From the NCBI GenBank assembly GCA_014382375.1, contig JACNJU010000039.1, forward strand, positions 1 through 61,743: a stretch of DNA of 61,743 nt, written 5' to 3'. Below, one piece after another: positions 16,440-25,093 of this stretch. This DNA comes from Rhodospirillaceae bacterium (GTDB lineage: Bacteria; Pseudomonadota; Alphaproteobacteria; Rhodospirillales; JABHCV01). A program made the translations under genes and the position numbers. Positions within the stretch are counted from its first letter, which is position 1. Each line of letters opens with the position of its first letter. The notes beneath the pieces are model-generated. The model did not search any database. It had not been told where the DNA came from and saw only the letters and a program-made list of their open reading frames with translations.

Positions 16440-18164
16440 TCAGGAATCAATCCAGACTTTGTTCCACTGGTGATAGTTGGTCGGGTGCACCCCGATACCC
16501 TTGACCTTGTCACTGGTCGCATTCATCACCGAACGGAAGTACGGCTGAATCATGATGGCGTCGTCCTGAAGGCGTTTTTCGACCTTCGCCATTATCTTGT
16601 GACGCTTGTCTATATCGACCGTCGACTCAGCCTGGGTCAGCAAGTCATCAAATTCCTTGCTGGAGTACTTGGCTTCGTTCCACGGCACGCCGGTGCGGTA
16701 GGCAACGCCGAGCAGCATGGTGCCGAGCGGACGGTGGGTCCACACTGTCAGACTGAAGTCGGCCTTGTCCCAGACATCCCAGTACTGGGCGGCGGGCATG
16801 ACGTTGACGTTCAGGTTGATACCGGCTTCGGCAAGGTTTTGCTTGAGCACGACAACCTGATCGGTTTCCCACTGGCCGTTGGTGTTGCCAACGTTGCAGG
16901 TGATGTTCAGGCCACCGCCGTGTCCGGCATCGGCCAGAAGCTGCTTGGCCTTGCCGACGTTGCGCGCGATCTTGGGCAACGGCGCATAATCAGGCTGGCA
17001 GGCGCAAACATGATGGTTCTCGGCGACCTGACCGCGTCCCTGATGGGCGGTTTTCAGCATCTGCTCGTTATCGGCCGCCAGTTGCATGGCCTGACGGACG
17101 CGAATGTCGTTATAGGGCGCTCTTTCGCCCTGGATACGCATGCAGCCGGTTTGCGCCGTCGTCACTTCGTGGACTGTTACCCCCGGCATGTTCTGGGCTG
17201 CGCCGAGCAGCGTCAGGTCCAGGGTGTAGATGGCGTCAACCTGGCCGGAAGCAAGCGCCGCCAACCCGGCAGCGGCGTCCTGTCCGGTGTCGATATAATG
17301 GATCTCGTCGAGCAGCGGGTCATCCCCCCAGTACTTGAAGCCGCCGCCGCGGCGTTTCAGGATCGCTATTTCGCCGACCCTGTATTCGGTCAACGTGTAG
17401 GGGCCCGTGCCCAAGTCCGGGGTCTTGGTGATATTGGCGCCCTTTTCGGCGAAACTGCGATGCAGGATCGCGGCCGGGTAGTGGTACATTTTTTCGGGGA
17501 TCGACAGATCCGGCGACTTCAGGTGAATGCGAACGGTGTGGTCATCGACCTTCTCGACGGAGCCTTCGATCATACGCTTGACCTTGATCGCCTTGCCGTC
17601 CTTGTCCTTGCCGTCGACCTCGTCGAGCATGGTGTTGAGCATGCCGACCATGGATGAGCCGACGTTGGGGTCGAGCCAGCGTTTGATGTTGACGACGACA
17701 TCGTCGGCGGTCAACTCATCGCCGTTGCCGAACATGACGCCCTTGCGTATATGGAACGTCCATGTCTTCAGGTCGTCCGACGGCACCCATTTTTCGGCCA
17801 GCATCGGGCGGGTTACGTTATCGGGGCCGGTGATCGTCAGGTACTCACACATTTGACGCGTGACGTTGGATTTTTCAACCCAGTCATAGACCGCCGGGTC
17901 GGACATATCCTGAACCTGCATACCGCAGCGGAGGATGCCGCCTTTTTTCGGCGTCGCGGCTTCGGCGCTGGAAATCAGGCTCGGAAGCTCAACGTCAAAG
18001 GTGTCGGCGAATGTATAGGCGGCGGCGGCGCTAAGGCCCAATAGTGTGGTTGTGCGCAGGAATTCCCTGCGGTCCAGTTGGCCTTTTACAAACTGGTTCT
18101 TGAGGTCCGCTACTCTTGGGTGAACACGACCTTGTTTCTCGTGATCCATTTTAGTCTTCGTCAT
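16440..18164 (-). CDS. Dipeptide-type ABC substrate-binding protein (SBP family 5, Tat-type signal, 574 aa)
   Basis: Periplasmic family 5 binding protein (DppA/OppA/NikA-like): KTWTFHIRKGVMFGNGDELTADDVV partially seen near 130, TGPYTLTEYRVGE near 240 and ERAPYNDIRVRQAMQLA near 340. The N-terminus has a long cytoplasmic stretch and then DRREFLRTTTLLGLSAAAA, a twin-arginine signal at about 31-49, suggesting folded export. ATG 18164 has GGAGGGGGAG upstream; ATG 18149 is an alternative. First gene of the importer operon. Ligand may be a peptide, opine or other amine; the sequence does not decide. Confidence 0.92.
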   Translation of the reverse strand: MTKTKMDHEKQGRVHPRVADLKNQFVKGQLDRREFLRTTTLLGLSAAAAYTFADTFDVELPSLISSAEAATPKKGGILRCGMQVQDMSDPAVYDWVEKSNVTRQMCEYLTITGPDNVTRPMLAEKWVPSDDLKTWTFHIRKGVMFGNGDELTADDVVVNIKRWLDPNVGSSMVGMLNTMLDEVDGKDKDGKAIKVKRMIEGSVEKVDDHTVRIHLKSPDLSIPEKMYHYPAAILHRSFAEKGANITKTPDLGTGPYTLTEYRVGEIAILKRRGGGFKYWGDDPLLDEIHYIDTGQDAAAGLAALASGQVDAIYTLDLTLLGAAQNMPGVTVHEVTTAQTGCMRIQGERAPYNDIRVRQAMQLAADNEQMLKTAHQGRGQVAENHHVCACQPDYAPLPKIARNVGKAKQLLADAGHGGGLNITCNVGNTNGQWETDQVVVLKQNLAEAGINLNVNVMPAAQYWDVWDKADFSLTVWTHRPLGTMLLGVAYRTGVPWNEAKYSSKEFDDLLTQAESTVDIDKRHKIMAKVEKRLQDDAIMIQPYFRSVMNATSDKVKGIGVHPTNYHQWNKVWIDS

Positions 18165-18504
18165 AACTCCCCCTCCCTGGGTTTGTTTTTATGCTTTCAA
18201 TTAAGAAGCTCTTTTGACGTCGAACAGGTGATCGCAGTGTAATTTTTTTACTTAAGCGATCCAGATTTAAGAACTTCTCCCGTTTTTTTTATGATAATTA
18301 ATTTATGCGCGATCCGTATGTTAACCGATCAAACTTGATAATTAAAGTTCCGTGTATTTTTATCGTGCCGTTAACTATCACACAGACATTTCAACAGGCC
18401 GGGCAAGATGCAATATCTTTCAAGCGACAATCCCTATCCCTTATCCGTCTTAGCGGGAAATAGACACCCGTCAAACCAGACAAGCACCCCGAAAAAATAA
18501 AAAC
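18165..18504. other. 340-bp AT-rich intergenic region upstream of the importer operon
   Basis: No gene is visible. It contains two copies of the 10-mer TGATAATTAA (18292-18301 and 18336-18345), 44 bp apart, close to four helical turns, and an inverted repeat GATCGC/GCGATC flanking a T-run near 18240. It must hold the promoter of the minus importer operon. No convincing -35/-10 pair or terminator was found. Confidence 0.5.
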
Positions 18505-20931
18505 TCAGCCGCGCATACGGTCTGCGCCAGGATCAAAAAGCGGTTCGCTGACAAGCCGTGCAGCACGCTTGACGCCAAGGATTTCGATCTCAAATCCATC
18601 ACCGCCATCAGCAAGCATGGCGGGAATATACCCAAGCGCCACTGATTTATCGACATGGTGGCTATAGCCGCCCGATGTGATCCAGCCAACGACCTCATTA
18701 CCATGCCAGATCGGTTCATCGCCCAGCACGTCGGCGTCATCGGCGTCGATGGTGAAGGTAACAAGCCGACGCTCGGGTCCTTTGGTCTTTTCTTCAGCGG
18801 CTGCTTCACGGCCAATAAAATCATTCTTGGTTAGATCAACAAAACGCCCCAACCCGGCCTCGAAAGGACCGTATATGGGCCTGAATTCCGTTGCCCATCC
18901 GCCGAAACCTTTTTCCAGGCGTAGCGAATTCAGAGCGCGTCCACCAAAAAGCCGAAGTCCGAACTCTTCACCAGCGTCCATAAGCAAATCAAAAATCTGC
19001 GCCTGATGCTCCGGCTTCATCCAGATTTCATAACCCAGATCACCCGTGAAGGTAAGGCGGCCGACAAGAGCCGGATACATGCCGATATCCATCCTGGCGA
19101 TGGACATGAAGGGGAACGCTTCGGTCGTTACATCTGACCGTGTGACCTTGGTCAGCAAGGCTTGGGATTTTGGTCCGGCGACAGACAGTCCGACAAGATC
19201 AAGCGACAACGCCTCGATGCGCACATCACTTTCCTGCACGTGATTTTCGAACCAGCGCATGTGATATTCTTCGGCGATGCCGGAACCAAAAATCATGAAG
19301 GTTTCATCATCGAGTTTGGCAACCGTAAAATCACCGATCAATTTTCCCGACTCGTTCAGCATCGGTGACAACAGTATACGGCCTTGCTTTGGCGTCCGAT
19401 TGGCGAGAACCCTGGAAATCCAGGCTTCTGCATCCACTCCGGTAACACGGTATTTGGCGAAAGATGACGTTTCCATCATGCCAATCCCGGTTCGCACCGC
19501 CGCACATTCGGCCTTGACCGAATCCCAGGCGTTGGAGCGCTTGAATGTGGGGTCTTCATAAGGGGTATGACCGGCAGGGGCGAACCACTGGGCACTTTCC
19601 AGACCATAGGAAGAACCAAACACGGCGTTTTGCGCCTTCAGGCGGTCATAAATCGGGGTCGTCCGTAACGGTCGCCCGGCCGGACGTTCCTCGTTTGGAT
19701 AGACGACTGAAAAACGATTTGAATAATTTTCCCGTACTTTGGCATTGGTATAGGCCATAGTCGTCCAGTCGCCGTAGCGCGAGACATCCATGCCCCAAAC
19801 GTCGAAACCGGGATCGCCGTTAACCATCCATTCCGATAAGGCGAGACCGACACCGCCGCCCTGGCTGAACCCGGCCATCACCGCGCAGGCACACCAGTAA
19901 TTTTTCAAGCCCTTGACCGGGCCGACCAAGGGGTTGCCATCAGGAGCAAAGGTGAAGGGACCGTTGATAATCTGCTTGATACCGGCGTTTTCGAAAGCCG
20001 GGAAGTGAGAAAAACCAACCTCGAGGGATGGCGCGATCCGGTCAAGATCTGGTACCAGCAGTTCGTGACCGAAATCCCACGGCGTTTCCATCTCTGACCA
20101 GGGTACGCAGGCTTTCTCGTAGGTGCCCATGAGCATCCCCTTACCTTCCTGGCGAAGATAAAGCTCGCCTTCAAAATCGATGGCGTGCTTGATCTCTTCG
20201 CCCTTGGCCTCGTTGTGGGCAGTGACTTCCGCCATCTCCTCGGTCAGCAGGTACATGTGCTCCATGGCCAGAATGGGAAGTTCCAGCCCGACCATGCGCC
20301 CGACCTCGCGCCCCCACAGGCCACCGGCGTTGACGACGTGGTCGGCATGGATGGTGCCTTTATCGGTGATCACATCCCAGCTGCCGTCTGGACGGTGTTG
20401 CAAGTCTTCAACCTTGGTATGGCGATAAACTTCCGCGCCACCGACGCGGGCGGCCTTGGCGAATGCGTGGGTCGTGCCCGAAGGATCGAGATGACCTTCT
20501 GTCGGGCTCCACATAGCGCCAACAAAATGCTTCTTGTCCATCAGCGGGAAAAGTTCGGCTGCCTCGTCGATGGAAATAATCTCCATCTCCTCACCCAGGT
20601 AACGTGCACGAGCCCGAGCCATCTTGAGCCAATCGAGCCGTTCTTCCGTGCCCGCCAGCATCACACCGCCGGTCAGATGAAGACTGCAAGACTGACCGGA
20701 AATTTCCTCGATTTCCTTATAAAGCTCAATAGTGTAGCGCTGCAGCTTGGCAACGTTGGGATCGCCGTTGAGGGTATGAAAGCCCCCCGCCGCATGCCAC
20801 GTCGAACCAGACGTCAGCTCGTCGCGTTCAATAAGCACGACATCTTTCCAGCCAGCCTTGGTCAAATGATATAAAACGCTGCAACCAACGACGCCGCCGC
20901 CAATAACGACTGCCTGCACATGATCCTTCAT
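18505..20931 (-). CDS. Dimethylglycine/sarcosine dehydrogenase-like flavoprotein with GcvT domain (808 aa)
   Basis: FAD-dependent N-demethylase passing the methyl carbon to tetrahydrofolate. The DAO domain (about 5-365) starts with VVIGGGVVGCSVLYHLTKAG; SGSTWHAAG contains the His that binds FAD covalently in this family. The middle FAO_M domain is at about 368-425. The GcvT aminomethyltransferase domain (about 430-700) contains GDLGYEIWMKPEH, and the GcvT C-terminal barrel ends the protein (GGYSHHVDKSVALGYIP). Length matches DMGDH/SARDH. GGGGAG precedes the ATG. It may take dimethylglycine made from betaine by the carnitine genes 5 kb away. Sarcosine or another N-methyl amine is equally possible. 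Confidence 0.87.
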   Translation of the reverse strand: MKDHVQAVVIGGGVVGCSVLYHLTKAGWKDVVLIERDELTSGSTWHAAGGFHTLNGDPNVAKLQRYTIELYKEIEEISGQSCSLHLTGGVMLAGTEERLDWLKMARARARYLGEEMEIISIDEAAELFPLMDKKHFVGAMWSPTEGHLDPSGTTHAFAKAARVGGAEVYRHTKVEDLQHRPDGSWDVITDKGTIHADHVVNAGGLWGREVGRMVGLELPILAMEHMYLLTEEMAEVTAHNEAKGEEIKHAIDFEGELYLRQEGKGMLMGTYEKACVPWSEMETPWDFGHELLVPDLDRIAPSLEVGFSHFPAFENAGIKQIINGPFTFAPDGNPLVGPVKGLKNYWCACAVMAGFSQGGGVGLALSEWMVNGDPGFDVWGMDVSRYGDWTTMAYTNAKVRENYSNRFSVVYPNEERPAGRPLRTTPIYDRLKAQNAVFGSSYGLESAQWFAPAGHTPYEDPTFKRSNAWDSVKAECAAVRTGIGMMETSSFAKYRVTGVDAEAWISRVLANRTPKQGRILLSPMLNESGKLIGDFTVAKLDDETFMIFGSGIAEEYHMRWFENHVQESDVRIEALSLDLVGLSVAGPKSQALLTKVTRSDVTTEAFPFMSIARMDIGMYPALVGRLTFTGDLGYEIWMKPEHQAQIFDLLMDAGEEFGLRLFGGRALNSLRLEKGFGGWATEFRPIYGPFEAGLGRFVDLTKNDFIGREAAAEEKTKGPERRLVTFTIDADDADVLGDEPIWHGNEVVGWITSGGYSHHVDKSVALGYIPAMLADGGDGFEIEILGVKRAARLVSEPLFDPGADRMRG

Positions 20932-20963
20932 CGAAACTCTCCCCTTTTCCCCGATTTTATGAT

Positions 20964-21920
20964 TTACCGCCCCTTGACGATCACTTCCTGGCCCGGCGCT
21001 TCAGGTTCCGTATCGATCATTTCAGGCGGGAACCCAGGGGCCCGCAAGTCCATCCCGCAAGCATCTTCCAGGCGCTTAACGATCATCGAGGACCAGGCCC
21101 GGGGCCCATATTTTTCCTGCCCTTGTTTAAAGATGTCGAGCACCTTTGGAGAAATCTCAAGGGGTACTCCGGCTCGCTCGGCAACGCTTTGGAACAGCGT
21201 CATGTCCTTGATCACCAGATCCATGGTGAAGTTAATATTGAAGCTGCCGTTCAGGATGACCTGACTTTCAGTTTCGTGAACGAAGGAGTTGCCCGACGAT
21301 ATGCGGATCGCCTCGTATGTGGTGTTCAAATCCATCCCCGCTTTGGCTGCCGTCATCATCGCCTCGCCCAGCGAGACCAGATGCACCGACGCCAGATAGT
21401 TGGTCACCACTTTCAACACCGAGGCAGAACCCAAGGGACCCGTATGAAGGATACGCCGACCCATGGCGCTGAGCGCCGGTAGGGCGCGCTCGAAGGCCTG
21501 ACGCTCACCGCCAGCAAAAATAGCAATGTTTCCGGTAGCCGCCCTGTGACATCCACCTGATACGGGGGTATCCATGGGCGTCGCCCCCACGGCGATCACC
21601 TTTTCAGCCAGCCGCTTGACCTCGGCCTCGTCTGTGGTGCTCATCTCGAGCCATATTTTTCCCTGCCTTAACCCGGCAAGGATACCGTCTTCAGCCTCCA
21701 TAACGGCGGCGCAGGCAGCAGGGGATGGCAAACAGGTAATAACCATGTCGACCGCTTCCGCCATTTCCTTCGGGCTTTCAGCCCAGCTGGCACCGTCGTC
21801 CAGAAACGGCTGGGCAATATCCCGGTTCAGATCGCGGACCATCAGATCAAAGCCGTTTCGCAGCAAGCTTCCGGCAAGTTTGCCGCCAACATTACCTAAC
21901 CCGATAAAGCCGATTTTCAT
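20964..21920 (-). CDS. NAD(P)-dependent beta-hydroxyacid dehydrogenase, 3-hydroxyisobutyrate dehydrogenase family (318 aa)
   Basis: Rossmann N-terminus MKIGFIGLGNVGGKLAGSLL, substrate motif DTPVSGGCHRAATGN near 120 and the catalytic-lysine helix GSASVLKVVTNYLAS near 170 place it in the HIBADH/tartronate-semialdehyde reductase family. ATG 21920 is preceded by AAGGAG at six bases; a longer reading to 21998 would run into the next gene. It probably oxidises a 3-hydroxy acid arising in the neighbouring pathway; the substrate is not evident. Confidence 0.88.
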   Translation of the reverse strand: MKIGFIGLGNVGGKLAGSLLRNGFDLMVRDLNRDIAQPFLDDGASWAESPKEMAEAVDMVITCLPSPAACAAVMEAEDGILAGLRQGKIWLEMSTTDEAEVKRLAEKVIAVGATPMDTPVSGGCHRAATGNIAIFAGGERQAFERALPALSAMGRRILHTGPLGSASVLKVVTNYLASVHLVSLGEAMMTAAKAGMDLNTTYEAIRISSGNSFVHETESQVILNGSFNINFTMDLVIKDMTLFQSVAERAGVPLEISPKVLDIFKQGQEKYGPRAWSSMIVKRLEDACGMDLRAPGFPPEMIDTEPEAPGQEVIVKGR

Positions 21921-21930
21921 GATGCTCTCC

Positions 21931-23118
21931 TTAATGGGGGTCCTCGGACATTTCCAGGTGCAGCTTGTCGTCTGTATAAGGGTTGGCCAATGCGACATCC
22001 TCGTTCAACTCGACACCCAGTCCCGGTTCTGTGGGTGGAATGACATAACCATCTTCCCACTGGATTGGTTTTGTCAGAATTTCGGCGTGGAAGCCGCCCC
22101 ATTGCTGAATACTTTCGAGGATCAGAAAGTTTGGCGTACAGGTGCTGATTTGAATGTTCGCAGCCCCCTCAATGGGACCGCAATATAGATGCGGGGCGAT
22201 CTGTGCGTAATAGGTTTCGGCCATGCCCGCTATTTTCTTGGCCTCAAGAATACCGCCGCAACGGCCCAGCGCCAGTTGCAGGATCGAGGCCGCCTGATCT
22301 TCCAGAACCCGGGCGAATTCATACTTTGTCGTTAGCCGCTCGCCGGTCGCAATGGGGATCGTCGTTTGACGGGCGACGCGGCCCATCTCGGCTGTGTTTT
22401 CCGGCGGTGTCGGCTCCTCGAACCAAAGTGGATCATAGGGTTCCAACTGCCGCGCCAGACGAATAGCACCTGCCGTGGTGAACTGGCCATGGGTGCCGAA
22501 CAACAAATCGGCCCGGGTTCCCACGGCCTCGCGAATCCTCTTCACAAAAGTGACCGAACGGGCAATATCATCAAGTGACGGCTGACGGGGATCGTAAACA
22601 CTGTAGGGTCCGGCCGGATCGAACTTCACCGCCGTAAAGCCTTGCGAGACGTACTCCAGGGCGCGCTCGGCGGAACGGTCCGGATCGGCGTAAAAGCTCT
22701 GCGGGTCCTCATCCTCGCGTGGGTAAAGATAGGTGTAGGAGCGAAGCCGGTCACGGACTTTACCCCCCAAAAGCTCGTACACTGGCTTGTCGACATCCTT
22801 GCCGATGATGTCCCAGCAGGCCATTTCAATGCCGCTTAGAACGCCCATCACCGAAACATCCGGTCGCAAAGTGTATCCGGCCCCGTAAACATTTCGCCAC
22901 AGGCGTTCGATCTTGAAGGGATCGTGGCCAATGACATGACGGGCACAGACATCTTCGATCATCTTCGCGATAATGTGAGGGCCGAATGTGGCGGCGTAAA
23001 CTTCGCCGACGCCTTCAATACCGCTATCGGTTATCAACTTCAGGAAGATAAAATAGCGACCGCCAAAATGCGGTGGCGGATTTCCAACGACGTATGTTTT
23101 TACATCAACAATCTTCAT
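21931..23118 (-). CDS. Mandelate racemase/muconate lactonizing enzyme-type (enolase superfamily) protein (395 aa)
   Basis: Capping domain (1-130) with FIFLKLITDSGIEGVGEVY and a TIM barrel with ELLGGKVRDRLRSY, FTAVKFDPAGPY, WFEEPTPPEN and TGERLTTKYEF. It is closest in style to the acid-sugar dehydratases (GalD/ManD group). The Glu ligands in FEEP and GER are kept, but the first metal-ligand site reads LFGTHGQ, with Gly where GalD has Asp (DFHGR); the His two residues on is kept. That may mean shifted metal binding or a distinct subgroup. Neighbouring Zn-alcohol dehydrogenase and HIBADH suggest a hydroxy-acid route. Confidence 0.82.
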   Translation of the reverse strand: MKIVDVKTYVVGNPPPHFGGRYFIFLKLITDSGIEGVGEVYAATFGPHIIAKMIEDVCARHVIGHDPFKIERLWRNVYGAGYTLRPDVSVMGVLSGIEMACWDIIGKDVDKPVYELLGGKVRDRLRSYTYLYPREDEDPQSFYADPDRSAERALEYVSQGFTAVKFDPAGPYSVYDPRQPSLDDIARSVTFVKRIREAVGTRADLLFGTHGQFTTAGAIRLARQLEPYDPLWFEEPTPPENTAEMGRVARQTTIPIATGERLTTKYEFARVLEDQAASILQLALGRCGGILEAKKIAGMAETYYAQIAPHLYCGPIEGAANIQISTCTPNFLILESIQQWGGFHAEILTKPIQWEDGYVIPPTEPGLGVELNEDVALANPYTDDKLHLEMSEDPH

Positions 23119-23136
23119 AAGCTGGTTCCCGCCTGA

Positions 23137-24216
23137 TCAGAAGACAATAACGTTGCGTAGGGCCTCGCCACGTTTCACCGACGCGATTGCTTCATTGATA
23201 TCTTCCAGCGGGTAGCGTCCTGTGATCAGTTCATCAAGTTTCAGGCGGCCCTGCTGGTACAGGGTGACGAGGTAGGGAATATCAATCTGGACCCGGCTGG
23301 AGCCCATCTTGGAGCCCAGAATGCGCTGGCTTTGATCGGCGATGTTGCCGGGTTCAAATTCAGACATCACACCGTTTTCCGGCATCCCGACCAGAACCAC
23401 CGCCCCCGTTGATCCCATCAGGGCGTAGGCGCTGTTGATGGCGACAATGGAGCCGACCGTAACGAAGACGTAATCGGCACCACGACCACCGGTCAACGCC
23501 CGAACCTGTCCGACAACATCTGCGTCCCCGGCATTGATCGCGTGAGTCGCGCCAAATTCCTGCGCAGCTTTCAGTTTGTCCGTAGAAACATCAATGGCGA
23601 TTATGGTCGTCGCGCCACTGATTCGGGCCCCTTGCACACTGTTCAGACCAACACCCCCAGTGCCGATAACAACAACACTGCTGCCCGTTTCAACCGCTGC
23701 CGTATTGACCACGGCGCCAAAGCCCGTAAGCACCCCACAAGCCAGCAATGATGCGCAATCCAAAGCGACACTGCGGTCGATTGCGACGGCCTGGGAGTCG
23801 TGAACCAAAACGTATTCTGCGAAGCCGCCGGTCCTGAGGCCGTGCTTCAACACATCTCCGTCCGGAGTTGAAAGCGGGCTTTGCTGATCAAGATGGAAGG
23901 TCGTCTCACAGGCAACTGACGCACCTTGGGCGCAGTAATGGCAGTGTCCGCAGGACCTGATCAGGGTGACCACCACATGATCGCCCGGGGTCATGCTATC
24001 GACACCCTCGCCGACGCTCTCCACAATTCCGGCAGCTTCATGCCCGTATACGGCTGGAAGATCACCACCCCAGCCACCGTCCATAAAAATGATATCGCTG
24101 TGACAGATCGCGCAGGCGGCCAGCTTAACAAGGACTTCACCCGGCCCCGGCGAGGCGATAGCCACGTCTTCGATCAGGAGGGGATCTCCAAACTTTCGAC
24201 AGACAGCAGCTTTCAA
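23137..24216 (-). CDS. Zinc-dependent alcohol dehydrogenase, MDR family (359 aa)
   Basis: Medium-chain dehydrogenase with catalytic zinc site (ICHSD near 38, YGHEAAG near 58) and the structural-zinc cysteine set CGHCHYCAQGASVAC. The NAD site is VIGTGGVGLNSVQGA near 190. It resembles class III/AdhC-like enzymes acting on primary alcohols or hydroxymethyl adducts. The start is TTG 24216, supported by AGGAGG eight bases upstream; no ATG fits. It is 18 bp upstream of the enolase-superfamily gene in the same run. Confidence 0.9.
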   Translation of the reverse strand: MKAAVCRKFGDPLLIEDVAIASPGPGEVLVKLAACAICHSDIIFMDGGWGGDLPAVYGHEAAGIVESVGEGVDSMTPGDHVVVTLIRSCGHCHYCAQGASVACETTFHLDQQSPLSTPDGDVLKHGLRTGGFAEYVLVHDSQAVAIDRSVALDCASLLACGVLTGFGAVVNTAAVETGSSVVVIGTGGVGLNSVQGARISGATTIIAIDVSTDKLKAAQEFGATHAINAGDADVVGQVRALTGGRGADYVFVTVGSIVAINSAYALMGSTGAVVLVGMPENGVMSEFEPGNIADQSQRILGSKMGSSRVQIDIPYLVTLYQQGRLKLDELITGRYPLEDINEAIASVKRGEALRNVIVF

Positions 24217-24306
24217 TTTAACGTCCTCCTGACACGCTCGATTTCAGGTTTGATAGTGCTGTCAGGTGGCCGCAAAAATCAATCCATGAAAAGTAATGAA
24301 GGAAAT

Positions 24307-25092
24307 TTATTTTCCTTTCCATACAGGGTCGCGCTTTTCAGCAAATGCCATTGACCCTTCCTTGATATCCTCACTGCTATAAAGAATATCGACGGTTGGT
24401 AATTTACGGTTTGTCACCTGCGACAAGGCTTCATGAAAAGGCATGCCTTCGGTTTCGCGAGCGACTTCCTTGATGGCGGCAAAAACCAGTGACGGCCCGG
24501 ACGCCAGAAGGTCGGCAACCTCGCGGGCCCGCTGCATCAATTTTTCCGGGGCGACGATTTCATTAATCAGCCCCCAGCGCAGGGCTTCGGGAGCTTCCAT
24601 CCAGCGGCCGGTGAACAAAAATTCCATGGCCACATGATAAGGAATACGCTTGGGCAATTTGATCGTCGCCGCATCGGCAACCGTGCCCGCCTTGATTTCG
24701 GGCAGGGCAAAGCGCACATGATCGGCAGCGATAATAATGTCGGTCGACAGGGCGATCTCGAAACCGCCACCGACTGTCATACCATTCAGCGCGGCGATTA
24801 CCGGCTTGTTCAGGTTCGGCAATTCCTGCAATCCGCCAAAGCCGCCGACACCATAATCTGAATCCGGTACTTCCCCTTCGGCGGCGGCCTTCAAATCCCA
24901 ACCGGCTGAGAAAAACTTATCCCCGCCGCCAGTAATAATGGCGACCTTCAACTCCGGATCATCGCGAAAGGACGCAAAGACCTCGCCCATTTTACGGCTC
25001 GTCGCCACATCAATGGCATTGGCCTTTGGCCTGTCGATGGTGACTTCAAGAACAGCACCGCGGCGTTCAACTTTAATCGCATCGTCTGTCAT
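24307..25092 (-). CDS. caiD: Carnitinyl-CoA dehydratase / crotonobetainyl-CoA hydratase-like (CaiD, 261 aa)
   Basis: Crotonase-fold enzyme strikingly like E. coli CaiD: DRPKANAID, FFSAGWDLKAAAEGE, NKPVIAALNG, GGGFEIALS and the C-terminus FAEKRDPVWKGK. Glu residues in GGGFEIA and FALPEIKAG sit where CaiD has its two catalytic glutamates. It would hydrate crotonobetainyl-CoA to L-carnitinyl-CoA. ATG 25092 is 1 bp after the upstream stop, with GGAGAA inside that gene, so translation is coupled. Context (carnitine dehydrogenase, BKACE) supports the call. Confidence 0.82.
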   Translation of the reverse strand: MTDDAIKVERRGAVLEVTIDRPKANAIDVATSRKMGEVFASFRDDPELKVAIITGGGDKFFSAGWDLKAAAEGEVPDSDYGVGGFGGLQELPNLNKPVIAALNGMTVGGGFEIALSTDIIIAADHVRFALPEIKAGTVADAATIKLPKRIPYHVAMEFLFTGRWMEAPEALRWGLINEIVAPEKLMQRAREVADLLASGPSLVFAAIKEVARETEGMPFHEALSQVTNRKLPTVDILYSSEDIKEGSMAFAEKRDPVWKGK

Positions 25093-25093
25093 C

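Noticed and set aside
16470-17657. 395-codon open frame antisense to the SBP family 5 gene
   Set aside because: Same reason: shadow of a real, well-supported minus-strand gene.
20185-20874. 229-codon open frame antisense to the DMGDH-like gene
   Set aside because: Composition and lack of motifs mark it as a shadow frame.
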